From assembly GCA_963970005.1 (NCBI GenBank), contig CAXAMN010023295.1, forward strand, positions 650,378 through 714,377: DNA of 64,000 nucleotides, read 5' to 3'. Of the stretch, positions 42,980 to 56,638 are shown in pieces. The position numbers were made by a program, and so were the translations under genes. Source of the DNA: Durusdinium trenchii. Its lineage: Eukaryota; Sar; Dinophyceae; Suessiales; Symbiodiniaceae. The notes under the pieces were generated by a model. The model was not told where the DNA came from, did not search any database, and saw only the letters and a list, made by a program, of their open reading frames with translations. Numbering within the stretch: position 1 is the first letter of the stretch; each line of letters begins with the position of its first letter.

Positions 42980-45900
42980 TAAACTGACTCGAAATGAGCC
43001 CATCTCAAGATATCTCAAGCAAAAGTATTTCTGCCCTCCACTCGAGTTCAGCATCGGCAAGCTGCAGCCATATGGAGCCAAGGTACCGGGTTTTGTGCTC
43101 CTGGTCCAGATCGAATCACCGCCCAAAGCTCCGCAAAACATCGGCTACTTCACCTATCTTAACTGTACATGATTTTCTTTAGGGTCTGCATGTTGAGACA
43201 GCCCTTGATTGTATCCTGCAGGGCGCTGCTCTATTGTCTTGCATGTCCCTTCGTTTTGGCCCTGGGAATGTCGTGAACTCCCAGTCCTCACAAGCCATTG
43301 AAGCGCCTGCAAAATATTGACACGTGTCGGGCGCTTCGCTTCGTCGACCTGGCGCATGCACGATGACTCATGGGATCTTCATTGAAAATACGACCACTTG
43401 TCACAAACCGCCTCCCCAAGACATCCCAAGACTATGCAAGAATAGTGGGAGGAAAAAACCATAACCTTCAATCAGCCGACTGTCGTGAATGAAACTCGAG
43501 CCGGTTTCTTGGTCGATGAGCCTGCACATTCTTCCTCCTCCCCGGGTGGGTGTCGTGGAGCAGCACAATCTAGCACGCTGGCAACGGCAACAGTTTCTCA
43601 TGTGGCAATCCTGGCAAAACTCTAGTTTCAAGCTTCGCAACTAACCAAACTGAGCTTAGCCCAGCACGTTCTCTTTGGGAAAGTTGAACTGTTCTTCCAA
43701 GTATTCGGCGATCAGAAAAGCATCATTCACCTGGCCAACCAATGTCTATCCATCTTTCGTGTTGCTGACGCCCCCGCTCCAAACAAAACAGTTTCTGACC
43801 AGCCGGCAACACAGACCCAGCCAAACCATAGGGTTTGCTGGGGTAATTGCAGCCAACGCACACGGCTCGTTTCACCTCATTTCAGCAGGACGCCAGACAT
43901 ATCCTGCAATACCACTGTGGAATATTTAAGGCTCAAACCATGGCAACGCAGCGAGTAGGATGCTGAATAGAAAACCCACCACGTCTGTGCAATGATGTTT
44001 TTGGAAACCCTTCTTTCTGCCTACTTGTGCCGAATGCATCGGAATGCATGCGTTTTAAAACTTGCATGTAAATCACCATTGAAAGTGGTGCGAAGCCAGG
44101 GTATCTTGAGCCCTTCGTGGCCTCGGAGGCTGCACAGTCCAACTGGAAATGGCGGAACTGGTTCACATGATGAGAGCATTGAAATTAAACAAAAGGATAC
44201 AAAAGGTGCGGAGCGGCGGGGTACTCGGCGGGGTGTACACAAACCCCGCATACCCACGGCCAGTTGCAACGATTTTCACCAGATCCTTTGACCCGATCAA
44301 CATTGCAAACCATCAAAAACGTGCTGGACGTGACGCCTGCACGAGTTCCACCATTCTTGCGAATCTGCCGACTTTGTCGAAGAAACTGGCGTGTTCCTCG
44401 TATCAGGACGTCCGGTGAACTGGCCTGCGCCCACGGAGTCGCATGTTTTTGTTCTTCTAAAAATTGTACAGCATCCGTTTCGTTTTTCTCTGGACCACTG
44501 GCAGGGTATGTTCAATGTTTAGGTTCTATCATTCTAGCCACTTTCAAGCTGAGATGTTGGAAGCCAGGCTTAGTTGGCCTGCAGAGTCTTGACCAAAGTT
44601 TGGGAAGTCCGAAGGGTTGCCGCTTTGCTGCGCGAAATAGGGTACAACTCGTTTCTGGAGCCCAACTCCGTACGATCTAAAAAGGCCTCGATGTCTTCTC
44701 GTTGTTGTTTATGTTTGTTTCCCCTTCTTCATGTAACATCTTGGCACTGCCTTGTTCCATCTTTGTCTTGCGATCAAGATCCTGATCCTCTTGCACTGTT
44801 GCTGCTGAGCGAACTGGCGCCACTTCGCGCAAGTTTGTTGAGAGATGCTGGGCCTGGGGGTCTGGTCCTCGAGGTGGAGGGGTGCAGCTCCAGCTTTCAT
44901 GTGCAGCGCCGCGGCCCAACCAGCCGTGCTCTGCTCCAAAGCCGCTTTCTGTGCACCTCGCTAAGCCCGAAGAGTTGAGAATCTGCGTAAATGCCGATCG
45001 CCGCAGTGCTCCAGACTGCAACTGCCACAAGGCCGAACGAGCAACATGGGACTTGCAAAAAGACTTTGGCTGCCAAAGGGAAAGAGAGATCTTCCCCTTG
45101 ATCGTCCTGGTGGACCTTAACCTCTTGACGATTTTTGTGAACTACGTGCTCCTCCTTCAGCAACCCTAGCCACAGCTTGGGGGTCGGCAGCCGCACTTCC
45201 ACTCAAATGGGGCGCCGGAAGCGGAAGAGCGCGGTTACGATCAGACGCGTTCCTCATTTCAGCTACCCCCAATCACTTGTGAGGTGAAAAAGTGCAGAAC
45301 CAACCCGGTAGTCAGTCAAATCAATTTCCTGTTATCTCCTGTTTGCAACCTGTGAAGCTAAACAGTGGTTCTGCTTCGGTACAGTGGTTCCCGCGCTCCC
45401 AAAACATCACCGTCCAGGAGCACGAAAAAGGAAACCAGCGAGGCACCTAACCTAGATGGCCCTGTACACCAGTCGATGCCAACAAACAGTTTTCCGGGGA
45501 TCCAACGTGCCCGGCTGAAAAGGTTCGGCGCACCAAGGGCACTCAAAAGGTGTTGGAACAAAATGACCCAGAAGAAACCACCAAGCATCACCAAGCCAAA
45601 GCACTGAAAGATCCACCGGCAGTGGTGAGCGATTGAGACAGCGCTCCATGAACACTTCGACCGGAAGTCCTCCGCAGCGCGCGTAAGGTGCATGCATGCA
45701 AACACACGATATGTACTCATGGGCCATGATGCATACTGCATGGTGGATGAAAGGATGCCATGCGTCCAATGCCACGGGCCTACCACCTTGAATTGAATGG
45801 CAAACGATGCACAGGGACAGTGTGGTGCTTTGGTGGGCAAAGTGCTCGGCCTGGACGGTTTGCGATTTAAATATATAGTTCAATGACATCCTGGCGATCA

Positions 45901-47740
45901 TGCTGGCATGTGGCCAGCCCAAAGCCCATGCAAACCAGTTTGGGAGATGCAAAGCCATCTGAAAAACCAGTATGCCTTGAGGACAAACCTGACCAGATTC
46001 AGGAATGTTTTCACTTCAGCCACACAGGCTACAAACGAAAGAACAACCCAGTGATGACGACGCGCCAACAGTAAGCAACATGCCGGGCGTACAAGGACAA
46101 AGGACGAAACGAAAAATTAACAAACGTGCGAAATTTGACCAAGGCATACTGCATTCCCGCGGGGCCACCACACGATCGAAGTGACCGACACCCGCGAAAA
46201 ACCGGCTATTATGTTCCAAGAACTTTAATTCTGGCTCTGCAGTGGCTAGACCAATACATACGTGTTCCACCCGTCGATGGTGAAAAATCGGCAGTTGCTA
46301 AAAAAATCGGGTTGTAAGCGGGGAATGCAGTGAGCCCCCTAGTATGGACTGGCGTCGAGTTTCAGCAGTGTCGCACAGTCCCGATGGTTTGCTACAACCG
46401 TCAATATTTGCAAGACCTTGGTGCAGACTTGGTTTCTTTAGCTGATTCAGCCATGCGTCCATGGCAGCCACACGCGGCTATACAACCCCAACGCGTTTTT
46501 CTATTTTTGCCTACCCTCAAAACGGATTATTGCCTACCCTGAAGACCGCAAGCGCCACCGCTGGGCAAATATGATCAATGTAACCATACAGAGTAGCCGC
46601 GGTAATCAAATCCCTGGCGTAAAGTAATGGTGAAGAAACACGGACCGAACAGGAGTGAGAGTGACAGGAATGCCCCATGGATGGAAAAAATGAGCACAGG
46701 CACGAAATGTAGAAGCAGCTGCGTCGCAGCCTCCGAGGAAGCAGGTGTGTCGGCAAAACGCAGGCGAAGGAAGCCAGGGCACATTTTGCGCGCGCGGTCA
46801 GGCAACGCACAAGACGCAGCACAGGTGGCTGCACAAAGGTGAAGAGCAGCAGTCAAACGAATGCAAGAAGTGAAATAAGGCTGTCCATGTGCGGATCTGC
46901 GTGGGTGTAAGTTGGCCAAGCTGTCTGCCAAAGTCCCGGCATGAACCTGAGGGTGAAAAGCAAAACGTTGCGAATGTAACAAGTCTATAGTGCACTAGCT
47001 GTCCATCAGACCGAATAGATGTCGTAGAATGGAATGCCCGGCTTTCATGAGGAAAACCACCCTATCAGTGGAGTGTGACACCACCCCTGTTCCCGGAGGC
47101 CGTTTTGTGCGTCAGTGCCGTATAACGCTGCACAACTGGCGTGACGGTTTTACAGTGGTTTTGTTCTTTTGCACTGGTACTTTTTCCCGTCCCAGCTAGG
47201 CCTCCATCGAAGAGGGCCCCTCTTCCGGTAGGCCGCGATTTTTCTAGTTTGGAACCGTGCAATGTTAGCGCTCGTGTAACCTCCGCCCATCCTGCTAACT
47301 AACCCACCTACAATCCTGAGAAGTCACGTTCGCAAACTCCATCTCCCTGAACTGGCGGAGCGCTCCACACAGGGCGCGCCTGCGGCGCCAGGAGTTCACA
47401 CTGGAAGCACGAGGCCACGGAGGGTGCCGGGGCGCGGGCGTCAAGCAATTGAGCGGGTGAGTCGTCCGAACCTTCTCGGCTTGGATCACATAGCTCAGCA
47501 GTCAGGAAGTTGGGAGCTGCCACTTTTAGGTTTCAGGGTGGCAGAGTTATGATGCTAGAAATGCGGGCTGCACATGGCTCCCAAAAAGCCCTTTTTGACA
47601 CCAATTTCGACCCAACATTTCCTTTTTTTATTTTTTTTCCTTGCGCCTTTTTCTGTGTGAGTTCGATCGGGTGGCTGCTTTGACATCCCCGTACGAATTC
47701 AGGGGGTAACACATTTTTTCCTACAGAAAGGCCTGTCCGA
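42980..47740. other. no assigned gene; several ambiguous open stretches
   Basis: Open stretches lie at 44574-45202 (both strands, all frames, high GC), 45358-45958 (minus, with a hydrophobic run FQCFGLVMLGGFFWVILFQ) and 46575-46982 (minus, GFLRLRFADTPASSEAATQ, with the plus strand also open). They may contain exons, but no family motif or phase-consistent chain settles strand or frame. Confidence 0.4.
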
Positions 47741-48216
47741 CATACAAAATGTTAGTTTGGTCATTACAAAATGAATTACTTGACATCATTGTGTACAGGG
47801 CTTCAACGAGCTCTGGAAAATATGCTCACTACAAAATGAATGGACTCAACCTCAACCTCAATGGCTCACAGATTACAAAATGACATGCTTGTCCATACAG
47901 TGGGGCTCATAATAGGTCATGTTGTAACGTGCTATTCCAATCCCTAAATTGCTCACAGACCACAAAATGCAATTCCTGTCCAAGAACAATTGCCTTCTAC
48001 TACACAATCAAATAGCCTGGATCATTCTGTAGTCCTGCTCCAGGATGATATCGCTACAAACTAGCGGCCTCAACATCTTTTTGTATTCCCCTCATGGGCC
48101 CACTCTCCCAGATTCTTACTTACAAATCCTTACAAAATGAGTGGTCTCAACCTCATATTACATCAGTCACACAGTGAGTTGGGCCCTAGGATTTCAGGCA
48201 TGGGCACTACAAAATG
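47741..48216. repeat. dispersed ACAAAATG repeats
   Basis: The motif acaaaatg, often cactacaaaatga or ttacaaaatga, occurs at about 47743, 47766, 47830, 47875, 47961, 48131 and 48208. A reverse-complement copy (tcattttgtag) lies at about 48797. Phrases such as ggctcaacct or tctcaacctca recur between copies, so this looks like a decayed tandem repeat. It lies on the 3' side of the LINE-like fragment. Because the longest form begins CACTACAAAA, subterminal repeats of a CACTA-type DNA element are an alternative. Confidence 0.65.
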
Positions 48217-48347
48217 ACCCCTGATATAGGGCCTCAAGGCCCTACATTTTGGAGTGGTTATTCGCACGGGGATGCTTTGACAGTTTTTATACTGGCCTGT
48301 CCCCAGGTGTGCAAAGTCCAAAGTCCAAAGTCCCAGGAGGGGGGGGG

Positions 48348-48700
48348 TCAGTGGCTCGGGAGTCTTGAATGGGCTGGGGGCTCTGGGCATTGGGGGAGCA
48401 GGTCGCTGAGCTCAGGGAGGCTGGTATCGATGTTGGAGTGGTTGGCGAAGTCTTCGAACAAAAGGCTGACTGCGAAGGTGCGACTGGCGGCCGCGGAGAG
48501 GAGGGCTGACCAGCGGGCTATGTAAGCTGCGACTGCCGAGGCCCCAAGTTGTTGCGGAGCGCCTTGAGCCCGGGTCTTGGCCAACAGCCGGAGAAAGGTC
48601 GCCGTTTTTGCGCTGAAGCGGCCCCTAATCTCGAGTCCAAGGACGACGAGGCCCCACCAACCGCACAGAAACCGCGCCCCCGTTGGGTCGACTCGTGGTC
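48348..48700 (-). mobile_element. truncated LINE-like (non-LTR) element, C-terminal coding remnant
   Basis: The minus frame reads LVVLGLEIRGRFSAKTATFL, FLRLLAKTRAQGAPQQ, YIARWSALLSAAASRTFAVS and then a proline-rich end before the stop at 48348. I recall this pattern (LGLEIGGRF, FLRLLARARA, RWSALLAVAAQ) from the C-terminal part of RT proteins repeated across symbiodiniacean genomes; that is memory, not a search. The RT core is absent, as expected for a 5'-truncated copy. The long plus-strand ORFs across the same span are shadows. Confidence 0.4.
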
Positions 48701-49344
48701 TACGCGATACTTTTCCACACCCGATATGCGTCAGGACCCCTCCATCACCGCCACCAAAACCTGGCAGCTTTGGGCCGGATACCAGGTTTCTTGTTTTCAT
48801 TTTGTAGCACTGGTCTTGCAGGTGGCACTCGGTTCGTTTACCTCCAGCAGCTTTTTCAGTTTCCCACATCTCTGTCTTGGTCGCATGACCCTCCACAGAC
48901 ATTCTCGCTCGTTCGCCTCGGCGCCCATCCTCCATATCCACCGGCCCGTCCACTGTCACTCGATGTACTCATGTACTCCTCACCTTCCACGATCCTATAT
49001 ACCCGGTAAAACCCTTGCCCCCGCCCACTGTCATCATGCCGGCCATCCGCGACAGCGACCCTGAGCCATGGACCGCGCGACTGGCCAACGCATTGCCAGC
49101 TTCTATCTCCTGGCAAACGCAGGCTGTGGCACCCTGTGTGATCTGTGTGGCTCCCATGCGTCAGCGCTTTGGGCTGCGCTGGCAGCATCACCTCGAGCTG
49201 GTTGATTCGACGACCTTGCGCCACACCTACTTGTACCGTCCAGGATCCACCTGCGGCAGGCCCCTCTCCCTCTGCACCGAAGCCACTTTGGCCACCGCTT
49301 TGACGTCTCTCCTGTGCCATGGAACGATTGGCAACAACTCCTGA

Positions 49345-52300
49345 CACTGAGCGCCTTTGCGCCCCACTTACTGCGCTCCACGGCCATTGCTCGCTATACT
49401 TTCCACACTCTCATGACCCAACTGGGCTCACCCCCCCCCCCCGCTAAAAATAAACCCAGAAAATTGATGAAAATTGCGCAGTCATGAGTCATGAGCGGTT
49501 GCGGCGTCGATGTGGGCAAGGCGCTGCCAGTCCACTTATTGGACCGCCTGCGGCATGAGCTCTTTGCACGAGCGCGGCCACGTGATTCAGACTCACGCCA
49601 TGTTCCTCGGCTGCTATAGTATATGCTCATGTTCACAGACAAGGTGTTGCGAGGCAGCGCTCCCAATCATGAAGGCCCTTAGACAATCCAGGAACGGTGC
49701 TGTGGTCGAGCTTGTGCATGAACAGGTGAGTGTTGATTTTTGGCGCTGCGTTTTTGTTCATGAATGATTTCCTTTCATTTGCTTGGGTCGCCATCCGTAA
49801 ACCTGACCCATGCAGTGACGACCAAATGAACGGACCAAATGAACGGATGCAAACGTGGTCCATGGACAGTTTAGACGAGTTTAAATCGCATGTGCCCAGC
49901 TCTTTGCAGTGCAGCGCGCTATACTAGCTAACTCTGCAAACATGGGGGGGAGGGGGAGAGAGAGAGAGAGAGAGAGAGATAAGGCAACTGCAAAAACGGG
50001 TTTTGACGCGACATGGTGATACCTTATTTTTCCCCCAGTCAATGTGGTCATACCTGCTTGCAATGATTTGCCATGTTCTTTGGGCCAACCTTTGCCTGTG
50101 CAAAGAAAGCGGCGGTGGTTTCATGACAAAGGACTGGAGGTTGAAACTGTGAACCAGGGTGGTCCTGATAGTTCAGACATGTTCAGACCAGGAAAACCTG
50201 GAACCGGGACCGCCGAAGGTCACTGCGCAGAAAATTCCAGTTAGAGGCGGAAATCATTTGTTGACTTTCCGATCATGTCCGGAGGCGTTTTCTTGTAGCT
50301 GTTGCCAAAATATACACAGTCTTGAAGGGAAATTTCTTTCTTAGTACTTGAAACGCGTTACATATATAGGAGCTGAGGTCTGGCATCGAGGTCTGGGGAC
50401 GTCAACAGCCAGGAAAAATGTCAGCATGCGTCAGCATGAAAACGGATGGTTAACACCCCAGAAATATACATTTGTTCTTGGTGTTGGACACGTCGCGGTG
50501 CACCCACCGTAGCGAAAACATTGGCTGCCATGTTTTTGCTACCTCCGCCCGGCCGTGTATCAAACACGAGTTCCCGTAGCGCCATCTGTACCGTCACAAG
50601 GGACTTGGTTCAAGGGCGACATGCTGTCCAATTGGTGGCCGGTTTGCTCCACAGTTTTCCTCATATTCCGGTATCTCGCGGAAAAAGGACTGTGCATTTC
50701 GCCTTGGACATCGGCAAAGACAATGTCAGAAGGCTGGCGGGATGAAAGCAAACCTGAAACAAACCGTCAACCAAACCCATCTTGCTTCTCAAAGCTTTGT
50801 AAAAGCATGTAAAAGCCTGCAAATCCTGGCAAGACTGTTGCCTGCAAGCGGCGGCAGTGGGGTTGCTGCGTTCTTTTGTATCAGAGGCGGGCGGGCAAAA
50901 AAATCATCACTGGCCAGATTCCCCCAAGCTCCTATACAACCACACACACATCGAAGTGTTGTTTGTTGAAAAATTCTGGACAATTTTGGTGCATCAAGCA
51001 TGGTTTGGGGCCAACAAACAATTGCATTTGAGCGATGCACCATACGCACATCCACTTCCACATCGCGACGGCAACATCACCCTTCATCTTCACCAAGCCA
51101 CGACTGTTTTGGCGGGCGTTGCTCAACACACCGGTCACGCAAACACACATTCTTGATAAATGACAGCATCCTACTCACTTTTGTGTTACTCTTCTGCGGC
51201 ATGAGGATCATGAAAGGCAGAGACAGCAGCGGTGGGATAGGCTTGAGGGCCGATGGAGTCTGAAGGGTTAAGTGGTTGTTGATGGGAGGAGCTCAGTAAA
51301 AGGTGAAATGTGGAATTGGGCTGGGGCCGGCTGAAACATGCCCAGGTACGCCGAGCTCGACTGGAGGGACAGATATCGAAATAAAATAGATTCGCGTCAA
51401 GGAAGCCAGTCAGGGATTGACTGCTCGTTAAAAGTTCAGTACAGTGATGAATAGCGATGACTTCACGCGTACTTTGCGGCAGCTCCTAAAACTTATGAAT
51501 ACTTAACAGCATGTAATGTCATTCCCTGAAGGGATCTCAGGAGGCCTTGCGGCATGGGATCAGCACTCTCGAGTAAAAACGCTAAGCTAACGAAGTTCAC
51601 GAACAAACCAATGTATTCGTGAAGGTTCACCGTGAAGGGCATGTGCAACACGCGCCCCTCGCTGGGGACCACACCGCAGCCCTCAGTGCGATTCTGTGGC
51701 AAAACACGCAAGATAAGGGCTTGCAAGGGCACCATCAGCTGTGGCAATCCCCTCTAGTGATTACAATACCGGATTAGAGCGTTGGAGCCTGAAGCCTGCC
51801 ACGGCCATGTGCACAACGGAAAGGCGCTGGGTCAGATACAATATGGCTTAAGTCACCAACATGCGAATGCAGGTACATGCAGGTACTTTTGCAACCTTCA
51901 CCAGTGGCCTTTTCGGTGGCCATCCACCACTGGTGAAGGAGATGGCCCCCTGTACATTGATGAAAAATCGATCGAATTAATTCATTGCATACCTTTGTGT
52001 GGTCGAGTTCCTCAAAGACAGGAGTTGACACACACTTACACACACACTCACTCACTCACTCACTCACTCACAGCCACCGTCACGATGATCCCCACCTTCA
52101 TCACCACCATCACCTCTCTGGACCCCAATGCGTCTAGATCTCTAGAGACTCTAGACTTTCTGCTTATAGACCTCACACACTGTTTGGGGCCTCTTGCCGG
52201 GACAATTTTTGTAGGTTTGCAATTTAGTAGGAAACCCCGTGATGGGTTGTGGTCCATGGTCCTTCTTCCAGTAGGTCAAATGGGGGTCTCCCATGGTCTC

Positions 52301-52570
52301 CCTATTCCAATCCACATCCATATTAAACGAGGGAGATCTAAGGAGTGCTTGAAACGAAAACGTGCGCACCCTCACACATGGATCTTCCAACTGCCACAGC
52401 AATAGGTAAAACAACCGAATTATTGCAAAGCACGCGCAAAAAGCTGCAAAACAATGTAAACCGGCTCCAAACCGACCAAAAAGCAAACATGATCATCTAT
52501 TTTGCTTGTCAGATCCAGGCCATGTGAAATGCGCTTCGAACGCATTACGTTGTTTGTGTTCGTAGTGACC
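49345..52570. other. no gene recognised
   Basis: A C12-type run lies at about 49430-49442, a (GA)n tract at about 49955-49979, and a (CACT)n run at about 52040-52070. ORFs here are short and show no domain. Confidence 0.4.
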
Positions 52571-52601
52571 AGTCTGTGCACCACCGTTGGTTCCGGACCA
52601 A

Positions 52602-52655
52602 ATGGACGCTACGGCTGACGACGAACCCATCGAGGAGGTGAAGAAGACGAAGTGA
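52602..52655 (+). CDS. candidate terminal exon, unknown protein
   Basis: The plus strand reads MDATADDEPIEEVKKTK followed by TGA, an acidic-to-basic tail typical of a protein C-terminus, shortly after a possible acceptor (GACCAG) at about 52570. No upstream exon was found. All well-supported genes here are on the other strand, so confidence is low. Confidence 0.2.
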   Translation: MDATADDEPIEEVKKTK

Positions 52656-53819
52656 GACCGCAACGACTGCCCTTTGGGCACAAAGCACGAAGTACTCTGT
52701 GGACCAACCAAGCCCACAGAAACTCCGAGCATGGGCCATCCCATGGCAAACACTCGCAAGATCCATCACTGCACCCAAGGAGCCACCTCAACATGAATGT
52801 AACGCAAAGCAAACCAAGCCACAAATTGCGGGTACTTTAGGCGGCGGCGGCGGCTTTTTCTGTCGATTTGACTTTGGAGAAAGAGCTCATCGCGTGATCA
52901 GGGTCATTCGTTCGGTTTGCACCTTCGTGATTACATCCTCGTCTTTTCAACTGCGCACGCATGGCTAATGGCTCAGCAACTAGGTCTTTGGTACAGCTTG
53001 GTCCATCGGTTTGAGGCTTGTTCGGATGGGGTTCAGGCATTTGCATGCACTTGCTGACTGCTTCATTCCAAGTGTTTTCTCACCAATTCTTGCTTTCCTG
53101 CTCTGGTTTTTGCACTCGTCAAAGTGCTTACTGGAAGCCCACATGGCTCGATTCAGAGACCAGTCGAGTGGAGCAAACAAGTGCTGAGTTCAGGTCCATC
53201 CGAGCAGCGCTTGGGCCAAAGTACACTGGATTCAAATATGAATAAACCATAATAAACCCTACCGGCCAAGGAAGGACTTCATTCAGACCCGGCTCCGGGA
53301 AAAAATCCAAAAGCAGTACTCAAGTCTCGGTCGTAAGGACCAGATGTTACTTGGTCCTTGGGGTAGGGAAAGGTTGAATAAGCCGGCCACGCATCAGTGC
53401 AGCAAAGTCGGAGCAAAGTCGGAGCCGACGAGACGCCACATGGGTCAATTCGTGCTGGCCCAACGTTCGGGACGCTGTCGCTGTCGTGCAAGCGTTCCAG
53501 GTGGTGGATTGAACTGTGGATGGCGGTTTGGCGGAAACTGCACCCCTCCGCTCCCGGAGCCCAATCCTGGACCTTCAACCTTCATTCACCCAGGAATCCT
53601 CCAGATGGGCCTTGCGCGAACTCGCTGTTCGCCCCCCCAGCCTGGGTCCTCGTGCCCGCGCGGGTCGGGGGGGGCGTCACAACACGACTTGGGACCGCGC
53701 AGGGAGCGAAACGAACGCACCGTTTGCGCTTAGAGAGTGTCGGCGTTTTTGGTGTTTGCACTGGTGTTGGATGGTTTGCTCGTGCTGAAGACTCAAGACT
53801 GAACGTCATTGGCTTGCCT

Positions 53820-53960
53820 TGCCGCACACAGATTGCCGCATCTGGGAATGTGTGTCTTGAGCAGGTGTCTTTCAGGCCGAGCGCAAGATCCTTTGGGGAC
53901 ATCAGTGTTGTTGCAATATCCTTTGTTTGCGCTGCGTCCTCGTCCAAAAGATCTTGATCG
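53820..53960 (-). CDS. candidate exon, unknown protein
   Basis: Inside a 266-codon open frame (53582-54382) the part SRIDQDLLDEDAAQTKDIAT then MSPKDLALGLKDTCSRHTF looks coding and could end at a GC donor near 53820. The rest of the frame is rich in Arg, Pro and Cys and looks like chance. The exon could belong to the Kelch/BTB gene upstream or to another gene. Confidence 0.25.
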
Positions 53961-56638
53961 ATTCGGGAAAAAGATGGAAAAAGTAAATGCATCGCCGTTC
54001 CCGCCACAAGCTTGTCTAGCTTGACCCTCACTGAGCACGCATTCACACTTTTTCTCCACCTCTGCATGGCAAAGGCATCCCACGGCATCCCACTCGCCGC
54101 AAGGTCCTTGTTTTCACACACCTGGCACATCACATCTCCTTGCCGCATCACATCTCTGCTATTCGTGGTGTGTATTGCTTTGTAATTCCATGAGAGTCTA
54201 TGGGCCATCCACGGGTACGCCGATGGCCGCAAGGACCTCCTTGGACGTCCGGACCTCCTGGCCCCACATTGGGAGCTCGGCCCCACGAAGCAAAAAGTGG
54301 CTGGGAAGCATGACCCAGACACTCCATCTATGGAATATCTACACTGGACTCCTGAATCCCTTCCATTGTAGAGGTTATTCATTGTTTATACATGGAGTGT
54401 CAGGGTGAGGGCTCCCTTTTCCATTGATCTAACAATGAGAGCAGCACTTTTCCACGGCTTGCGCAGTGTCTTCGACACCATCCCCAGCTTCTAGGCTGGG
54501 GCACTAGTTGAGACGGTTTGCCCAACTTCATCCCAAATATCCAAATCAGGGCCCAATTCATTGATGAACACCTTTGATATCCTTTAATCCCCCAAACGTG
54601 AGCATCATCTCAGTGTGGCAAGCTCCAAATGCATTCTGCTAAGTTGATGCCAAGCGTAGACGGCATCGGAAAAATCCGCCTGCAGAACAAAAAGCACGGC
54701 CCTGATTCCAAACAGACTGTGCCCAAGTATGCGGGCAATGAACCTCACACCATTGCTCGTTGTCGAAGTCTCTGTCGAGGGTGCATGTCTAAACCCCCCT
54801 GTCTTTGCCCCATGGCGAGACTGGCACTGCCTCCATCAATTATGGATTCTGACCATGCACTGAGCCAGCCTTCCCACTTTCGGAAGGCCGGTTGAGTCTC
54901 CGGTAGAGAATGGCGAGATGGTAGAGTCTCCAAGCGACAGAACCGTGGATCCTTAACGACCTGGGCACATACCTCCGGAAAACCTGAACACGAATCTATA
55001 TGACGGGAAGGACATCCTTGCCCTTCTACGTGGAAGCCAAGTATCACATGCAAATGGATCTCCTACTATCAATGCAGGAGTGACTTTCCCACCATTTAAT
55101 GCACTGGATCACAGGAGCCCACCAACCAGGATTGTCGTGGGTCACAGCAGTTATGGGTGTCATAGTGAAGTCTGTGGACATGTTTGATGACGATGAGAAT
55201 ACCATTCTCCTTGCTCAAAGCTCTCAGCTCAGTGGTAAGTCACAGTCATGAAGCCTCAAGCGAGCATCGCTTGTGTGTTGCCGATCATGAAAAGATCCAC
55301 ATATCTGTGATCGTGTTGTATTATGTACCACCTGCGCTTTTGGGATTGGCTTAGGAACTGGTCACAGCCATGTCCTCAATGGTGCTCAGTGCGTCTTAAG
55401 CTTTAAGAGCACGGGTGTTCTATTGTATATATATATATTGTCCATCCATACCCAACTCTCTCCCTCTCTCATCCATACCCCTCATGAATTCCAAACCCAA
55501 ATTTGAATGATGGATGATGGATCCAAATCCGGAACCCGTTTAGAAGGTGAAGGTCCAACAGTTGGTGAAGGTCCACCGGTGTCACGTGCACTGTCCAACC
55601 GCGCCTCTCACATGCCTGGGCTCGACCCCGAGGAGCAGCCTACGTTCCGCGGGACCGTGTCCTTCGTCGCAGCCGCGCGGGTCACTTCCTGAGAGGCAGC
55701 GCGAGGCAGCGGGGCTCAGTGGTTCCGACCATGGAATTGAAGGATGTGACTGTCGTCATTGGGGATTCATCATTCCAACTGGTATAGCTAGCTGTTCTTT
55801 TGAAAATGATCTCGGGTACTTGATAGCTTCACCTTGAAAATGGTTGTCCATCATATCCAAAGAGGTGCCCCTAGCTGTCTTCCTCCAAGCCAGAGGACTA
55901 TCATCCAAACGCGGATTGGAAGCTGATGTTCATCTAGATCTCAATTACCCAAATTGAGATTGCTGGAATATCCTTGGCCACTGGGGTCCATGCCACTGGG
56001 CCACTGGCGAAACAGGAAGGCGAAACAGGCGTGTCTTCAACAAAACGGACACCCCCAGGTTGAAGCGTCTAAAATACTTAGACCAAACGGTGTTGTTCAA
56101 ACCCGGTTGGAGATCTACAAACCCAACCTTCGGGTCCCCTATCAGGCCCTATCATGGATCTCTATGGATCTCTTCAGCTACCCTCCCAAACTGTCAGGTA
56201 CCCAACCGAAGACATGGGCGGCCCATTCTCCAAGCGGAATGACCCGACTGGGTCTGCGGGCCAGCAATAAAGATGGCATCGAGCTGAGCTCGTCGAAGGC
56301 CGTCGTGTAGGCCACCTTCAAAGCATGTGTAGCACTGAGCTCGTCGTGGTTTGCTTCTCCTTTTTGTAGATCTTGACATGTTTCATCTCATGTTTCTCTT
56401 CGATGGTGTCATGCACAGAAGGTTTCTCAACAAACAAGACATTGTTCATCAGTGCTCACCTTGGTTCTCAAGGCTGCCACTGGCAATTATTTGTATCCAG
56501 CACTGTGCGGGACGAGATTTGTTTCTGAAGGCACCACGTAGTTCTTGCCACTCACTAGGAGCCATGCACTCCCAACAGATTGTTCCCATCTTTGTTTTGC
56601 GTTTCTTCGTGGAATTGTCGCTGTGATGGTTCCCCAGC
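53961..56638. other. no assigned exon downstream of the BTB gene
   Basis: The last exons of the Kelch/BTB gene should be here or further left, because its C-terminus and stop codon were not found. A (TA)n run lies at about 55420-55438. A GC-rich open stretch at 55530-55690 (plus) has no domain. Confidence 0.4.

Noticed and set aside
48549..49344. Plus-strand ORFs of 171, 109 and 108 codons
   Set aside because: The opposite strand carries the LINE-like pattern over part of the span. The plus frames shift every few hundred bases and match nothing I know.
53397..53957. Plus-strand ORF of 186 codons
   Set aside because: It has no domain and biased composition, and it lies opposite a frame with a better coding look.
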